A stretch of DNA of 64,000 nt, from positions 124,001-188,000 of the forward strand of contig JAXHTV010000002.1 of NCBI GenBank assembly GCA_034189865.1, read 5' to 3'. Both the position numbers and the translations under genes were made by a program. Source of the DNA: Pseudomonadota bacterium (GTDB lineage Bacteria > Pseudomonadota > Gammaproteobacteria > UBA5335). The notes under the pieces were generated by a model. The model was not told the origin of the DNA. It ran no database searches and saw only the letters and a list, made by a program, of their open reading frames with translations. Positions 7,927 through 16,760 of the stretch are shown here, in pieces; position 1 is the stretch's first letter; each line of letters opens with the position of its first letter.

Positions 7927-9306
7927 ATGGAACAAACGCTGTTGTTCGACCCGGACCTGCTACGCAAATACGACGTACGCGGGCCGCGCTACACCTCTTA
8001 CCCCACCGCGCCGCAGTTCACCCGGCTGGTGGATGAGCAGGTCTACCGGGCCATGGCCTCCAATGCGGGCAATCGAACCGATGCCCTGTCGCTTTACGTG
8101 CATATTCCGTTTTGTCGCACTGTCTGCTTTTACTGCGGCTGCAATAAGATCGTCACCGCCAACTATCGTCGAGCCGAAGACTATCTGGAGAAGCTGACCG
8201 GGGAGATGGCGCTGCAAGCTCAGTGGTTCGGCCAACGAGAAGTGACCCAGCTTCACTTCGGCGGCGGCACCCCGACCTATCTCGCCGATTCGGATCTCGA
8301 ACGGGTGTTCGCCGGGCTCAAAGAACACTTCAATCTCAGCCGCCGGGTCGAACGCGAGTTTTCCATCGAGATCGACCCGCGCACGGTCTCGTCCGAGAAA
8401 ATCGCCCTGCTCGGCCATCTTGGTTTCAATCGGATGAGCCTTGGAGTTCAAGATTTCGATCCGGCGGTGCAACAAGCGGTAAACCGGATACAGAGCGTTG
8501 AACAGACTGAAGCGGCATTGCTCGCCGCCCGCGCCAGTGGATTCCACTCCACCAGCGTGGATTTAATCTACGGCCTGCCGAAGCAGACGCTCGAGAGCTT
8601 TGGGAGAACGCTCGATACGGTGATCGGGCTTCGCCCCGAACGGCTGGCAGTCTATAGCTATGCGCATATGCCGGCACTGTTCAAGGTGCAAAAACAGATC
8701 AAAGCCGAAGACCTCCCCGACGCCGAAACCAAACTCAAACTGCTGGGCCTGACCATTGAGCGTTTGTCCGAAGCGGGCTATGTGTACATCGGCATGGACC
8801 ATTTCGCCCGTCCCGATGACGAGTTGGCACTCGCGCAACGACAGGGGACTTTGCAGCGTAATTTCCAAGGCTATTCAACCCACGCAGAGTTGGATTTGGT
8901 GGGTCTGGGCGTATCGGCGATCGGCAAAATCGGTGCGATATACGCCCAAAACGCCAAGCAGCCGGATGCCTATGGCGAAGCCATCGACCAGGGACATTTA
9001 GCCATCGTGCATGGCCTTCGGCTATCGGCCGACGATCTGCTCAGGCGGGATTTGATTCAGATGCTCATGTGCCGTGGGGAAATCGATATCCGTGAATTGG
9101 AAACACGCCACGGCATCGACTTTTCCGCGTACTTTGGGGATGAACTCGAACGTCTGGCGCCGTTGATCGAAGACGCCCTGCTGGTCACCACGGACGATCG
9201 CCTCCAGGTCACGCCTCGAGGGCGGCTACTGCTGCGCAATGTGGCGATGGTGTTCGATGCGTATCTCCGGCCGGCCGATCGCGACCGCTTCTCCCGTGCC
9301 ATATAA
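7927..9306 (+). CDS. hemN: Oxygen-independent coproporphyrinogen III dehydrogenase
   Basis: A 459-residue radical SAM enzyme that decarboxylates coproporphyrinogen III to protoporphyrinogen IX without O2. The cluster motif CRTVCFYC places C63, C67 and C70 almost exactly where E. coli HemN has its three ligands, and a fourth Cys (C72) follows as in true HemN. The GGGTPTYL motif and the N-terminal KYDVRGPRYTSYPTA stretch are also characteristic of HemN rather than HemW. It is transcribed away from the DUF454-nnrS-rrf2 operon, a common grouping of anaerobic or NO-responsive genes. It converges with imuB with 14 bases between stops and no clear terminator. Confidence 0.96.
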   Translation: MEQTLLFDPDLLRKYDVRGPRYTSYPTAPQFTRLVDEQVYRAMASNAGNRTDALSLYVHIPFCRTVCFYCGCNKIVTANYRRAEDYLEKLTGEMALQAQWFGQREVTQLHFGGGTPTYLADSDLERVFAGLKEHFNLSRRVEREFSIEIDPRTVSSEKIALLGHLGFNRMSLGVQDFDPAVQQAVNRIQSVEQTEAALLAARASGFHSTSVDLIYGLPKQTLESFGRTLDTVIGLRPERLAVYSYAHMPALFKVQKQIKAEDLPDAETKLKLLGLTIERLSEAGYVYIGMDHFARPDDELALAQRQGTLQRNFQGYSTHAELDLVGLGVSAIGKIGAIYAQNAKQPDAYGEAIDQGHLAIVHGLRLSADDLLRRDLIQMLMCRGEIDIRELETRHGIDFSAYFGDELERLAPLIEDALLVTTDDRLQVTPRGRLLLRNVAMVFDAYLRPADRDRFSRAI

Positions 9307-9320
9307 GGCCCGGTTCCGGG

Positions 9321-10754
9321 TCAGGCAAAATAGCCATGTAAGAACCAATACCCGCTGTACCGATCACGATAAACCCATAAGCGAGCACCCTCGGCGTCGA
9401 TCCCCAGATAGTAATCGCGGGCAATCTCACCATTGTCCCACCAGCCGGTTTCGATGCGCTCGGGCCCGGCACAAAGCCGTAGTGTCCGGCCCACCACCGG
9501 CAACCCCTGGCTGGAATCCAAGCGCTGGGGCTGCCCGAGTAGCCACAAGGGGCGGTTGTGGTTTTTCGATATAACCTCCGCCGACCCTTGACCGGGTGGA
9601 CACAAGGCCCAGGCCCGTTCCGGGCGATGATCGGCAAGACCATCGACCCCGTGTACCGCATCTTCCCCCAGCCGTGCCCGCAATCGCTCCAACAACGGTG
9701 CCGGGTTGTGATGGAGGTTGCCATCCAAGTCGAACAGGCCTGTCCGTTCCGGTGTGAACGGCAACAAATGTCCTGCCCACAGGGCCAGCTCGATCACCGG
9801 TTGCGCCAGCACAAGGCGCTCCAGGCGTTGCTGCATCATCTCCAACCAATGGCCGCTGTCCCTGCTGGGTGCCAGCAAATGCAAATCCACCGTTTGGATG
9901 GCCCCCCGAGCGGGCCGTAATTGCAGTTGGATACGCTGCACCGCGCCATCCCGCCCCCGCAGAAATCCGCACATCTCCTCCAGCAAACGCCGCAGGGGAA
10001 ACAGCAAAGCCGGCGCCTGATCGACTTCCGCCGCCAAAGGCAAAGACGCCATAAAACGATCTGGCGGCTGCAGCGCAGGCCGTGGATCAGCCCTTTGACC
10101 CAGCGCTTGCTCCAACTGGACTTTCAACGTGGGGCCAAAGCGCCTGCCCAATGCTGCCCCGGGCAACCGAAAAAGCTGGGCAAGGCGGGTGATCCCCATC
10201 GCGGTCATGGCCTGTATTTGCACCTTGGGCAAACCCAGGACATGAACCGGCAATGGCTCCAGTTGGCATCGCAAATCATCGGTTTTCAGACAACTACCGC
10301 TGCCGCTGACGGCCAACCACTCGGCTGCCAAAGGGGTGGGTGCCATGGCCATCACATGACGATAGCCCAGCCCCGCAACACCCTCGGAGATTTGCCGGTA
10401 TAGAGATCGGGCACCTCCGAACAAGCGCAGGCTGCCCCCCACTTCCAGGAGTAAGCGCTGAGGTTGAATCAAACACACCCGGGAAGTGAACTGCAAAGCC
10501 CAAACGCCCAACCTTTTAAGCGCCGCTTCTTCCATCGATGGATCGCGGGTCACGGCTTTGAGGTTCGACACCAGACTATAGGCCGCGGCCAGGGGCATCC
10601 CGTTTTGAACCCCCAAATCCCGGCTCCACTCATCAGCATCCAGCACAATGACCCGACCGCCCTGGTGCTCAACCAGGGCCAGATGGGTTTCGGGGGTGAG
10701 GCGTGCGCGTTCATCCAAACCCAAATGGGGCAAGTGGACACACAACCACAACAT
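9321..10754 (-). CDS. imuB: ImuB, inactive Y-family polymerase of the mutasome
   Basis: A 477-residue Y-family polymerase relative. The N-terminus MLWLCVHLPHLGLDERARL has the beta strand of the palm but lacks the metal-binding acidic residues (D-x-D/C-F) found in working polymerases such as DinB. The VLDADEWSRDLGVQNGMPLAAA segment corresponds to the ...GVxxGMPxxxA region. ImuB acts as a platform that binds the clamp, ImuA and the polymerase DnaE2 during damage-induced mutagenesis. It is third in lexA-imuA-imuB, 84 bases after imuA. No dnaE2 follows: the next gene is the convergent hemN, so the polymerase must lie elsewhere or be absent. Confidence 0.9.
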   Translation of the reverse strand: MLWLCVHLPHLGLDERARLTPETHLALVEHQGGRVIVLDADEWSRDLGVQNGMPLAAAYSLVSNLKAVTRDPSMEEAALKRLGVWALQFTSRVCLIQPQRLLLEVGGSLRLFGGARSLYRQISEGVAGLGYRHVMAMAPTPLAAEWLAVSGSGSCLKTDDLRCQLEPLPVHVLGLPKVQIQAMTAMGITRLAQLFRLPGAALGRRFGPTLKVQLEQALGQRADPRPALQPPDRFMASLPLAAEVDQAPALLFPLRRLLEEMCGFLRGRDGAVQRIQLQLRPARGAIQTVDLHLLAPSRDSGHWLEMMQQRLERLVLAQPVIELALWAGHLLPFTPERTGLFDLDGNLHHNPAPLLERLRARLGEDAVHGVDGLADHRPERAWALCPPGQGSAEVISKNHNRPLWLLGQPQRLDSSQGLPVVGRTLRLCAGPERIETGWWDNGEIARDYYLGIDAEGARLWVYRDRYSGYWFLHGYFA

Positions 10755-10838
10755 GCAAAGCCACCTGCATCTTCAGCAATTAAACCGCAAAGACCATTAC
10801 CAGCCGCGATTCGACACACCGGCCATGCCGGCGAACGA

Positions 10839-11528
10839 TCAGTAGGTTGATTCGGGGAAAAGACTGGCTTGCTTCATATTCTCCCAGGACTCGCCGCCAG
10901 CCCGCTGAACCGAATCCTTAGGTGCATTCAAACGCACGCGGGTTTGACTGCCCCCCCGACGCTTGAGTAGATGTAATTCCAGGCCTGCTGGCTCTCGTCG
11001 CACCAATACCCGCAATGCCGCCGGCGAGGACTCCCGGGCAGTTTCGGGAGGACGGAACAAAATGGCCATGCAATTGCCTTGTTCGGCCGCCAATTGCAGA
11101 CGCCTAAGATCCTGAAAAGTACATTGCGAAGGCCAAGCCAACACCGCGCCGCATGTTCCAGCGGCCATGGTCTGAGCCAAAGCCCATAACGCCTCCTGAA
11201 CAGCCCGCGGCCGAACCAACAAAATGCGCGAGATATCCACCTGGGCGGCGGCCAGTGCCGGGGCATAGGGAATGTAAGGCGGCGATACCCAGGCCAGCCA
11301 GCGGCCACTGTGACTCAGCTGGGCCAAGGCCGGCATCAATAAACTGAGCTCCCCCAAACCCTCACGGGCAACCAAGATTTCCGTCAGTGCACCTTGCGGC
11401 CATCCGCCACCGGGCAAAGCCGCATCCAAATCGGGAAAACCGCTGATGACAGCAGCGCTCGATGGTGCTTGTTGCGCCCGCCATAGCTGCGGGTGAGTCA
11501 ACAGCTGTTCCAACTCGGGGTGTTTCAT
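10839..11528 (-). CDS. imuA: ImuA, RecA-like mutasome protein
   Basis: A 229-residue protein of the ImuA/SulA-like family with the fold of RecA's core. [25 protein letters not shown] resembles the GxxxLDxxLGGGxPxGxxxEI start of the RecA ATPase, but the P-loop lysine is missing ([13 protein letters not shown] stands where GPESSGKT is in RecA). It is needed with ImuB and DnaE2 for SOS mutagenesis. Start ATG 11528 overlaps the lexA stop by four bases (ATGA), so it is cotranscribed and coupled; the longer frame from 11636 runs inside lexA. Confidence 0.86.
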   Translation of the reverse strand: MKHPELEQLLTHPQLWRAQQAPSSAAVISGFPDLDAALPGGGWPQGALTEILVAREGLGELSLLMPALAQLSHSGRWLAWVSPPYIPYAPALAAAQVDISRILLVRPRAVQEALWALAQTMAAGTCGAVLAWPSQCTFQDLRRLQLAAEQGNCMAILFRPPETARESSPAALRVLVRREPAGLELHLLKRRGGSQTRVRLNAPKDSVQRAGGESWENMKQASLFPESTY

Positions 11529-12139
11529 GGCGCAACCTGCCGGATGATGCCGACGACACAGCCTTCCAACACCAAAGGTTGCTGCGTCAAATCCACTTGA
11601 ATAGGAGAAAAATCGGGGTTCTCCGGCAGCAACCAAACCCGATCACCCTCACGCCGGAAACGCTTGACCGTGACTTCGTCATCAATCCGGGCGACCACAA
11701 TCTGGCCGTTGTCCGCCTGCGGCCGGATATGCACGGCCACCAGATCACCATCCCAAATTCCGGCATCCCGCATGCTCATGCCGTGAACCTTTAACAGGTA
11801 ATCGGGCCGGGGCCGAAACAGTGCCTGATCCAGTTGGTAGTGTTCTTCGATGTGCTGCTCAGCCAAAATCGGCTCACCCGCCGCAACCCGCCCCACCAAT
11901 GGCACGCCTCCGAAAGAATGGGAGCCTTGAGCCGTTAAGCGAATGCCTCGGGAGGTGCCCGCTTGAAGTTCAATGGCCCCCTTGCGGGCTAAAGCACGCA
12001 GGTGTTGCTCGGCCGCATTGGCGGAGCGGAAATTAAATTTGCGGGCAATTTCTGCACGCGTTGGCGGCGCGCCGGTCGCTTCGATATGCGATCGAATCCA
12101 CGCCAGGATTTCACGTTGTCGGGGGGTCAATTCAAGCAT
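11525..12139 (-). CDS. lexA: LexA SOS repressor
   Basis: A 204-residue repressor very close in pattern to E. coli LexA. The winged-helix N-terminus has [20 protein letters not shown]. The self-cleavage site A87-G88 lies in VGRVAAGEP; the catalytic Ser122 (HGMSMRD) and Lys159 (VTVKR) are present. It heads the operon lexA-imuA-imuB. A perfect CTGT-N8-ACAG box begins two bases upstream of the start codon, so it represses itself and the mutasome genes. ATG 12139 is supported by alignment with the E. coli N-terminus (MKALTARQQE). There is no ribosome binding site and the promoter places the transcript start at the ATG: a leaderless mRNA is likely. Confidence 0.97.
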   Translation of the reverse strand: MLELTPRQREILAWIRSHIEATGAPPTRAEIARKFNFRSANAAEQHLRALARKGAIELQAGTSRGIRLTAQGSHSFGGVPLVGRVAAGEPILAEQHIEEHYQLDQALFRPRPDYLLKVHGMSMRDAGIWDGDLVAVHIRPQADNGQIVVARIDDEVTVKRFRREGDRVWLLPENPDFSPIQVDLTQQPLVLEGCVVGIIRQVAP

Positions 12140-12140
12140 A

Positions 12141-12175
12141 CTGTATATTTATACAGTATTCAGGGGCGGAATCAA
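12141..12175 (-). promoter_or_regulatory. SOS box and sigma70-like promoter of lexA-imuA-imuB
   Basis: CTGTATATTTATACAG at 12141-12156 is a complete CTGT-N8-ACAG LexA box. On the minus strand a -35 like TTGATT (12170-12175) and a -10 like TATAAA (12148-12153) are separated by 16 bases, with the -10 inside the LexA box, so bound LexA would block RNA polymerase. Seven bases beyond the -10 the transcript would begin at about 12139-12141, that is, on the lexA start codon. Confidence 0.88.
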
Positions 12176-12204
12176 ATGCTGTTCCTGTCAGACGCCGCGG
12201 AACC

Positions 12205-12400
12205 GGCCCAACATGGGATTAACGAGCCCTGCCCTGGGGAGATACGGTGCTGATGGGATCTTGATGGATAATTACTTCGGCCTCGGGAAACTCGCGCAGA
12301 ATTTCCCGTCTCACCGATGGCATACGCCTCCGCCAGGGACTACGCATCCCCATCTCCAGGCACAACTGACTTCTGGCGTTCATGCGCTTCGGTGGTAGCG
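12205..12400 (-). pseudogene. Truncated duplicate of the 3' end of the cation-efflux gene
   Basis: This stretch is a diverged copy of the end of the cation-efflux gene at 13011-13916. Read on the minus strand it gives EILREFPEAEVIIHQDPIST followed by VSPQGRAR and a TAA stop at 12219-12221, matching the intact gene's end with its stop at 13011-13013. The copies match from just beyond the stop codon. A 10-base gap near the EAVRLE segment and several substitutions separate them, and the similarity fades upstream of about 12400. No start or transport domain remains. The two copies flank the small secreted-protein gene at 12550-12825, as if a tandem duplication had been interrupted. Confidence 0.75.
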
Positions 12401-12549
12401 CGGGTGGACGGACATGAGTCCACGATGATCCGGCATCAATCGCGAAATCATTCAAGCCGCCGTGGATAAACCGGCTGATATGCGAAGCGGGAACCACAAG
12501 CGTTCCCGCCGCCCATTCGCCCGATTCCGGATTTCTGGATCCCGGCGGA

Positions 12550-12825
12550 TCAAAGTCCTTTGTGATGAACGATAAACCGGAAAAGTAGGCTCTGGCCCGG
12601 GGCACCATAGAACGGGTTCTGACCAGGAGGAATCACGAAGGGGCCTTTGCCGGGCAGTACGATGCCGGCACCGGGCTTGCCGAGGTCAAAGAGTTTCCAG
12701 AGATTTAAGTTAAACTGGCCGGCGGTCTGGGCCAGCTCAGCAGAATCCATTTCGATCATGGCGGCTTGGGAGGTCATTGGCGCCAAGGCCAGCAAACCAG
12801 CCAGACACAGCAGTTTTAGTTTCAT
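12550..12825 (-). CDS. Small secreted protein, unknown function
   Basis: A 91-residue protein with a clear signal peptide (MKLKLLCLAGLLALAPMTSQA) cut before AMIEMDSAEL. The start at 12825 is chosen because AGGAG lies a few bases upstream; the longer frame from 12951 has no such site. Just after the cleavage point is MDSAELAQTAGQFNLNL, which resembles the L-x-D-x-x-L-S-x-V-T-G-Q segment found near the N-terminus of many secreted gammaproteobacterial proteins of unknown role. The rest is Gly/Pro-rich (PGKGPFVIPPGQNPFYGAPG). It lies between the truncated and intact copies of the efflux gene. I do not recognise a function. Confidence 0.62.
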   Translation of the reverse strand: MKLKLLCLAGLLALAPMTSQAAMIEMDSAELAQTAGQFNLNLWKLFDLGKPGAGIVLPGKGPFVIPPGQNPFYGAPGQSLLFRFIVHHKGL

Positions 12826-13010
12826 CACATACTCCTGGAGAAAGCGGGGTTCAGAGCCCCTTTGAGAAACCCATTCCAAAGGCGCGTGAATTATTCGGCT
12901 TATCAATAAGACGGTCAATAAATTTCCGACTGTCCTTTGCTCGTCAGCCAATCGCTTCTACTGTTGGGTTGTCCACTTAACGGGGAAGCTTACGGCAGCC
13001 GAACACGGGA

Positions 13011-13916
13011 TTAATGGGCTCTGTCCTGGGGGGATACGGTGCTGATGGGGTCTTGGTGGATGATTACTTCGGCCTCGGGAAACTCGCGCAGAATTTCCAG
13101 TCTCACCGCCTCACCGATGGCATGCGCCTCTACCAGGGGCAACGCATCTTCCATCTCCAGATGTAACTGAATGAACGCATCCGGCCCCGACCGGCGGGTA
13201 CGTAGGTCGTGAACATCCAATACCCGTTCGTTCTTGCGCGCAATATTCAAAATCCGCTCGCGCTCCGGGTCATCAAACTCACGATCCAACAAGCTATTTA
13301 AGGCTACGCCACCGATCCGGAAAGCACTAAAACCGAGATAAACCGTCACCCCGAACGCACACAGGGGATCGACGATTTGCCAACCCAGATAACGGCTGGA
13401 CAGCAAGGACAGAATCACCCCTCCATTGGTGAGGAAATCGGACAGGTAATGTACCGAGTCGGCCTCCACCGCAACCGATCCGGTTTGTTCTACCGCCCGC
13501 CGCTGGACCATGACCAATGCCCAGGTCAAGGCCATGGCAAACAGCATGACGGCAATCCCCCACCCCGTCCGTTCCAAGGGTTGCGGATTAATCAAACGAT
13601 CCACCGCGGATAAGGCCAGGAACAGCGCCGCGCCGGCCATAAAAGCCGACTGAACCAAGCCGGCAAGAGATTCGGCCTTACCATGCCCGAAACGGTGCTC
13701 CCGATCCGCTGGCATAAGAGCATAGGAAACGGCCAGCAGGTTTATCAGGGAGGCAAAACCATCCGCCAGGGAATCCACCATGCTGGCCATCAAGCTGAGA
13801 GAATCCGTCGCCAGCCAGGCAATGAGTTTGACCAGAAACAGGGTAAACGCCACAGCGACCGCACTCACGGTTGCAATGCGCAGTAATCGGCCAGATTCGC
13901 TTCGGTTAACTACCAT
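13011..13916 (-). CDS. fieF: Cation diffusion facilitator, FieF-like
   Basis: A 301-residue CDF transporter with six membrane segments and a C-terminal cytoplasmic domain. The transport-site residues fit FieF: D48 and D52 in SMVDSLADG of helix 2, and H156 and D160 in HYLSDF of helix 5, the two-Asp plus His-Asp pattern of E. coli FieF. These proteins export Zn2+ or Fe2+ in exchange for protons. The C-terminal domain (VLDVHDLRTRRSGP...FIQLHLEM...EVIIHQDP) is complete. Its last third has a degenerate copy about 800 bases downstream at 12205-12400. Metal choice cannot be read reliably from sequence. Confidence 0.92.
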   Translation of the reverse strand: MVVNRSESGRLLRIATVSAVAVAFTLFLVKLIAWLATDSLSLMASMVDSLADGFASLINLLAVSYALMPADREHRFGHGKAESLAGLVQSAFMAGAALFLALSAVDRLINPQPLERTGWGIAVMLFAMALTWALVMVQRRAVEQTGSVAVEADSVHYLSDFLTNGGVILSLLSSRYLGWQIVDPLCAFGVTVYLGFSAFRIGGVALNSLLDREFDDPERERILNIARKNERVLDVHDLRTRRSGPDAFIQLHLEMEDALPLVEAHAIGEAVRLEILREFPEAEVIIHQDPISTVSPQDRAH

Positions 13917-14059
13917 AATTGAAGGACAAATTGGATGATGATCGGCACGGTGACTGGAAAGCGTACAAAGGTTAACTTACGCTGCGTGTTGTGCAAAATG
14001 GGTCCGGCTACTTAAGCGCCTACAATACCCCCATGATTACGAAGTGAAGGAAAACCCTT

Positions 14060-15136
14060 ATGCGCATCGGCTTTTTTTTGGTTATTGTGAGTCTTCTGCT
14101 GCTGGGCACTTTCGCCCTCAGCGGATCTGCCCACATGGGACCGATCAGCGCACATTTTGACGGTTATCGCTTCCATAATCTGCAGCCGATCCAGCGCTCT
14201 TTCGACGACTACCTCGATTGGATGCTCCGGCGCGAAGCCGGCAGTTGGGAGGCGGTGACCGACGCCCCCATCGGATCGCCTCCGGCCGAGCGGATCGATG
14301 GCGTCGACTTGCGCGTGACCCACGTAAACCACTCGACGGTACTGCTCCAAACCCAGGGAATGAACATCCTCACGGACCCCATCTGGTCGGAACGCGCCAG
14401 CCCGTTCGGTTTCATCGGTCCCAAGCGATACCATCCGCCCGGCATTCGTTTTGAGGATCTGCCGCCTATTGATTTGGTGCTGATCAGTCATAGCCATTAC
14501 GACCATATGGATCTTCCCACCTTGAGAAGGCTCTCCGACCGAGACCAACCGCTTATTCTGGTGGGTTTGGGCAACGCCGCCACCCTAGAAGGCGCGGGGA
14601 TCGAAAACGTCGAGGAATTGGACTGGTGGCAAACCAAAGCCCTGGGCGACCAGATGAACGTAACAGGTGTGCCGGTACAACATTGGTCCTCGCGCAGCCT
14701 GGTGGATCGAAATCGTACGCTTTGGCTGGGCTATGTGGTGGAAGCTCCCGGCGGCCCAATCTATTTCGCCGGCGACACGGGATTAGGCCCCCACTTTGCG
14801 ATGACCCGAGAACGCTTCGGGGCGATGCGCCTGGCACTACTTCCCATCGGCGCCTTTCGTCCACGATGGTTTATGAAGCCGGTTCACATATCACCGGACG
14901 AAGCCGTCGAAGCCCACCAGATCCTTCAGGCCAAGACATCGCTGGCGGTCCACCACAGCACTTTCCGGCTGGGTGAAGACGGACAACACGAAGCCCCCCG
15001 AAAACTGCGCGCCGCCATAAGAAAAGCGGGCTTGAGCGAAGACGATTTCTGGATTGCCGAGTTCGGGTTCGGTCGTTGGGCGCCCCCTTTATCCGTTCCG
15101 GCCGAAGATCTGCCCGTCCAGACCGCTGCGCGATAG
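14060..15136 (+). CDS. MBL-fold metallohydrolase, NAPE-PLD/RomA-like, exported
   Basis: A 358-residue protein with an N-terminal hydrophobic segment (residues 1-20) that may be a signal peptide or anchor. The metal site HSHYDH (H144, H146, D148, H149) is in LVLISHSHYDHMD, and FAGDTGLG supplies the bridging Asp. The fold, with the N-terminal TDPIWSERASPFGFIGPKRY loop, is that of the NAPE-PLD/RomA group, whose eukaryotic member is a phospholipase D. Bacterial members are often called outer membrane protein RomA; substrates are unknown. It stands alone, converging with the SDR gene. Confidence 0.85.
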   Translation: MRIGFFLVIVSLLLLGTFALSGSAHMGPISAHFDGYRFHNLQPIQRSFDDYLDWMLRREAGSWEAVTDAPIGSPPAERIDGVDLRVTHVNHSTVLLQTQGMNILTDPIWSERASPFGFIGPKRYHPPGIRFEDLPPIDLVLISHSHYDHMDLPTLRRLSDRDQPLILVGLGNAATLEGAGIENVEELDWWQTKALGDQMNVTGVPVQHWSSRSLVDRNRTLWLGYVVEAPGGPIYFAGDTGLGPHFAMTRERFGAMRLALLPIGAFRPRWFMKPVHISPDEAVEAHQILQAKTSLAVHHSTFRLGEDGQHEAPRKLRAAIRKAGLSEDDFWIAEFGFGRWAPPLSVPAEDLPVQTAAR

Positions 15137-15155
15137 CACCGAATCTCCAAAAAAC

Positions 15156-15905
15156 TCACCAGGGAATGGGCTGGCGGTCCTGAAAAAATCCCCCGCGAGG
15201 GCCGTCGTCCGGCAGGGTCGCCAGCCATACGATGGTATCGGCGCCCTCGGCGACATCGCGCGGCGCCTTAGGACCTCCCAGATGGGTCCGGGTCCAGCCG
15301 GGGCAAACGGAATTCACCAGGATATTGGAATCGGCCACTTCCGCGGCAACGATGAGGGTGAGCGCATTCAAGGCGGCCTTGGATACGCGATACCCCGGCC
15401 AACCACCGGTCATGCTGGATAACTGGCCGAGGGTAGAGGAAACATTCACGATGCGGCCATAGCCTCGTGCCCGCATTAACGGCACGCAGGCCTGAATGAG
15501 ACGGAGCGGACCATACACGTGGGTTGCCATGGCCAACTCCAGGGTTTCGATACGCGCATTAAAGACACTGGCACCTCTGCGTTGCTCGTCAAATCCACCA
15601 CGGTCCGGCATGATTCCGGCGTTGTTCACCAAGACATCCACACGACCGACCGTCTCTTGCAAGCGATCCACACACGATTTGACGCTGGCCGGATCGGTGA
15701 CGTCCAATTCGGTGCTCACCACCTCCGCGCCCGTTTGTTGACTCAGTTCGGCCGCCGCTTGCTCGCCCTGCTGTCCATCCCTCGCCGTCAGTATCACCCT
15801 CAAGCCCAGATTGGCCAGCTGACGACAGGTCTCAAAACCCAGGCCACGGTTACCGCCGGTCACCAAGGTAATACGGTCTTCGGATCTCTGCATGTGGGTC
15901 GGCAT
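15156..15905 (-). CDS. Short-chain dehydrogenase/reductase
   Basis: A classical SDR of about 249 residues. TGGNRGLG binds NAD(P) near the N-terminus, NNAG stabilises the fold, and the catalytic Ser of NVSS and YRVSK tyrosine/lysine pair are all present. The start at 15905 is the second of three close Met codons; it is preferred because GGAG lies nine bases before it, while the first ATG (15914) touches that GGAG. The basic residue after the glycine motif and ARD after strand 2 (ILTARD) suggest NADP use. The substrate is unknown. It converges with the MBL gene and follows the MoaB-like gene on the same strand. Confidence 0.88.
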   Translation of the reverse strand: MPTHMQRSEDRITLVTGGNRGLGFETCRQLANLGLRVILTARDGQQGEQAAAELSQQTGAEVVSTELDVTDPASVKSCVDRLQETVGRVDVLVNNAGIMPDRGGFDEQRRGASVFNARIETLELAMATHVYGPLRLIQACVPLMRARGYGRIVNVSSTLGQLSSMTGGWPGYRVSKAALNALTLIVAAEVADSNILVNSVCPGWTRTHLGGPKAPRDVAEGADTIVWLATLPDDGPRGGFFQDRQPIPW

Positions 15906-16013
15906 GTGATTCATCTCCGGAGCGGCGAGTGCCCTATCGAAACGACTCGGAACAGGACGGCCCCCTCCATCCCGTTAGGCTGGAGGGGTGGGAAGCCCGC
16001 TTCGTTCATTCTC

Positions 16014-16760
16014 TCATTGCGACGCCATTTCCCATTTAAGCCCGGTTTTTTCCATGGCAAGTTTGAATGCTTCCAGGGCCGCATCGGCAGCTGCCGGTAC
16101 GCCGCGCAAGCCGAATTCGATATGGGATTTATCGCCGCCGATATGGGGCAGACTGGACAGCTTAACTGCCGGGTGTGCGGCGATGAGTGCCTCCATGAGC
16201 GGCACCATTTCACTTTCCGGCACACCGTAGACACGAACCAAGCGCTGCACCTTATGCTCCGCCTGATGCAAATGGACATAGCGCTCATCCAGCACCCACT
16301 CCAACATGGGCCATGCCATCTGCGGAAAGCCCGGAAAAAAATAGTGGTGACGTAAGGAAAACCCCGGAACCTGGTTGAAAGGATTGGGCACAATTTCCGA
16401 TCCCGCCGGAAAATCGGCCATCAATATCCGTTGCGGGTAGGCTTTATCACCAAACTTTTCTTCCAAAATCGCCGCGGCCTCGGGGTGACGGACCAGCGGT
16501 ACCCCCGCCGCTTGGGCAACACACTGACGGGTTTGATCATCCGGTGTAGCGCCAATACCCCCAAAGCTGAACACCAAGCCACCCGTACCCAGCGTTTCAC
16601 GAAAAGTCTGAGTGAGTACATCCGGGGAGTCACCCACGATCCGGCACCAGGTCAGTTCCAACCCGCGCTTGCCCAACGCTTCGATAGTATGGGCCATGTG
16701 CTGGTCGGTCCGTCGGCCGCTCAACAGCTCGTCGCCAATGATCACAGCCCCGATACGCAT
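16014..16760 (-). CDS. MoaB/CinA-type molybdopterin-binding domain protein
   Basis: A 248-residue protein whose N-terminal two-thirds is a MoCF (MoaB/Mog) domain: MRIGAVIIGDELLSGRRTD, then FSFGGIGATPDDQTRQ, the GG-x-G-x-T-x-D-D signature. It matches the N-terminal half of CinA but lacks the C-terminal nicotinamide-nucleotide amidase domain; the tail (residues about 170-248) resembles the COG1058 stand-alone proteins. These may act as pyrophosphatases on ADP-ribose or FAD-like nucleotides; that activity is not shown here. No molybdenum cofactor genes are near. ATG 16760 follows GGAGGAG-like bases (ttggaggagatt). Confidence 0.86.
   Translation of the reverse strand: MRIGAVIIGDELLSGRRTDQHMAHTIEALGKRGLELTWCRIVGDSPDVLTQTFRETLGTGGLVFSFGGIGATPDDQTRQCVAQAAGVPLVRHPEAAAILEEKFGDKAYPQRILMADFPAGSEIVPNPFNQVPGFSLRHHYFFPGFPQMAWPMLEWVLDERYVHLHQAEHKVQRLVRVYGVPESEMVPLMEALIAAHPAVKLSSLPHIGGDKSHIEFGLRGVPAAADAALEAFKLAMEKTGLKWEMASQ

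Noticed and set aside
15519-16355. 278-codon plus-strand frame opposite the SDR and MoaB-like genes
   Set aside because: It spans two well-supported genes on the other strand and shows no protein family pattern.
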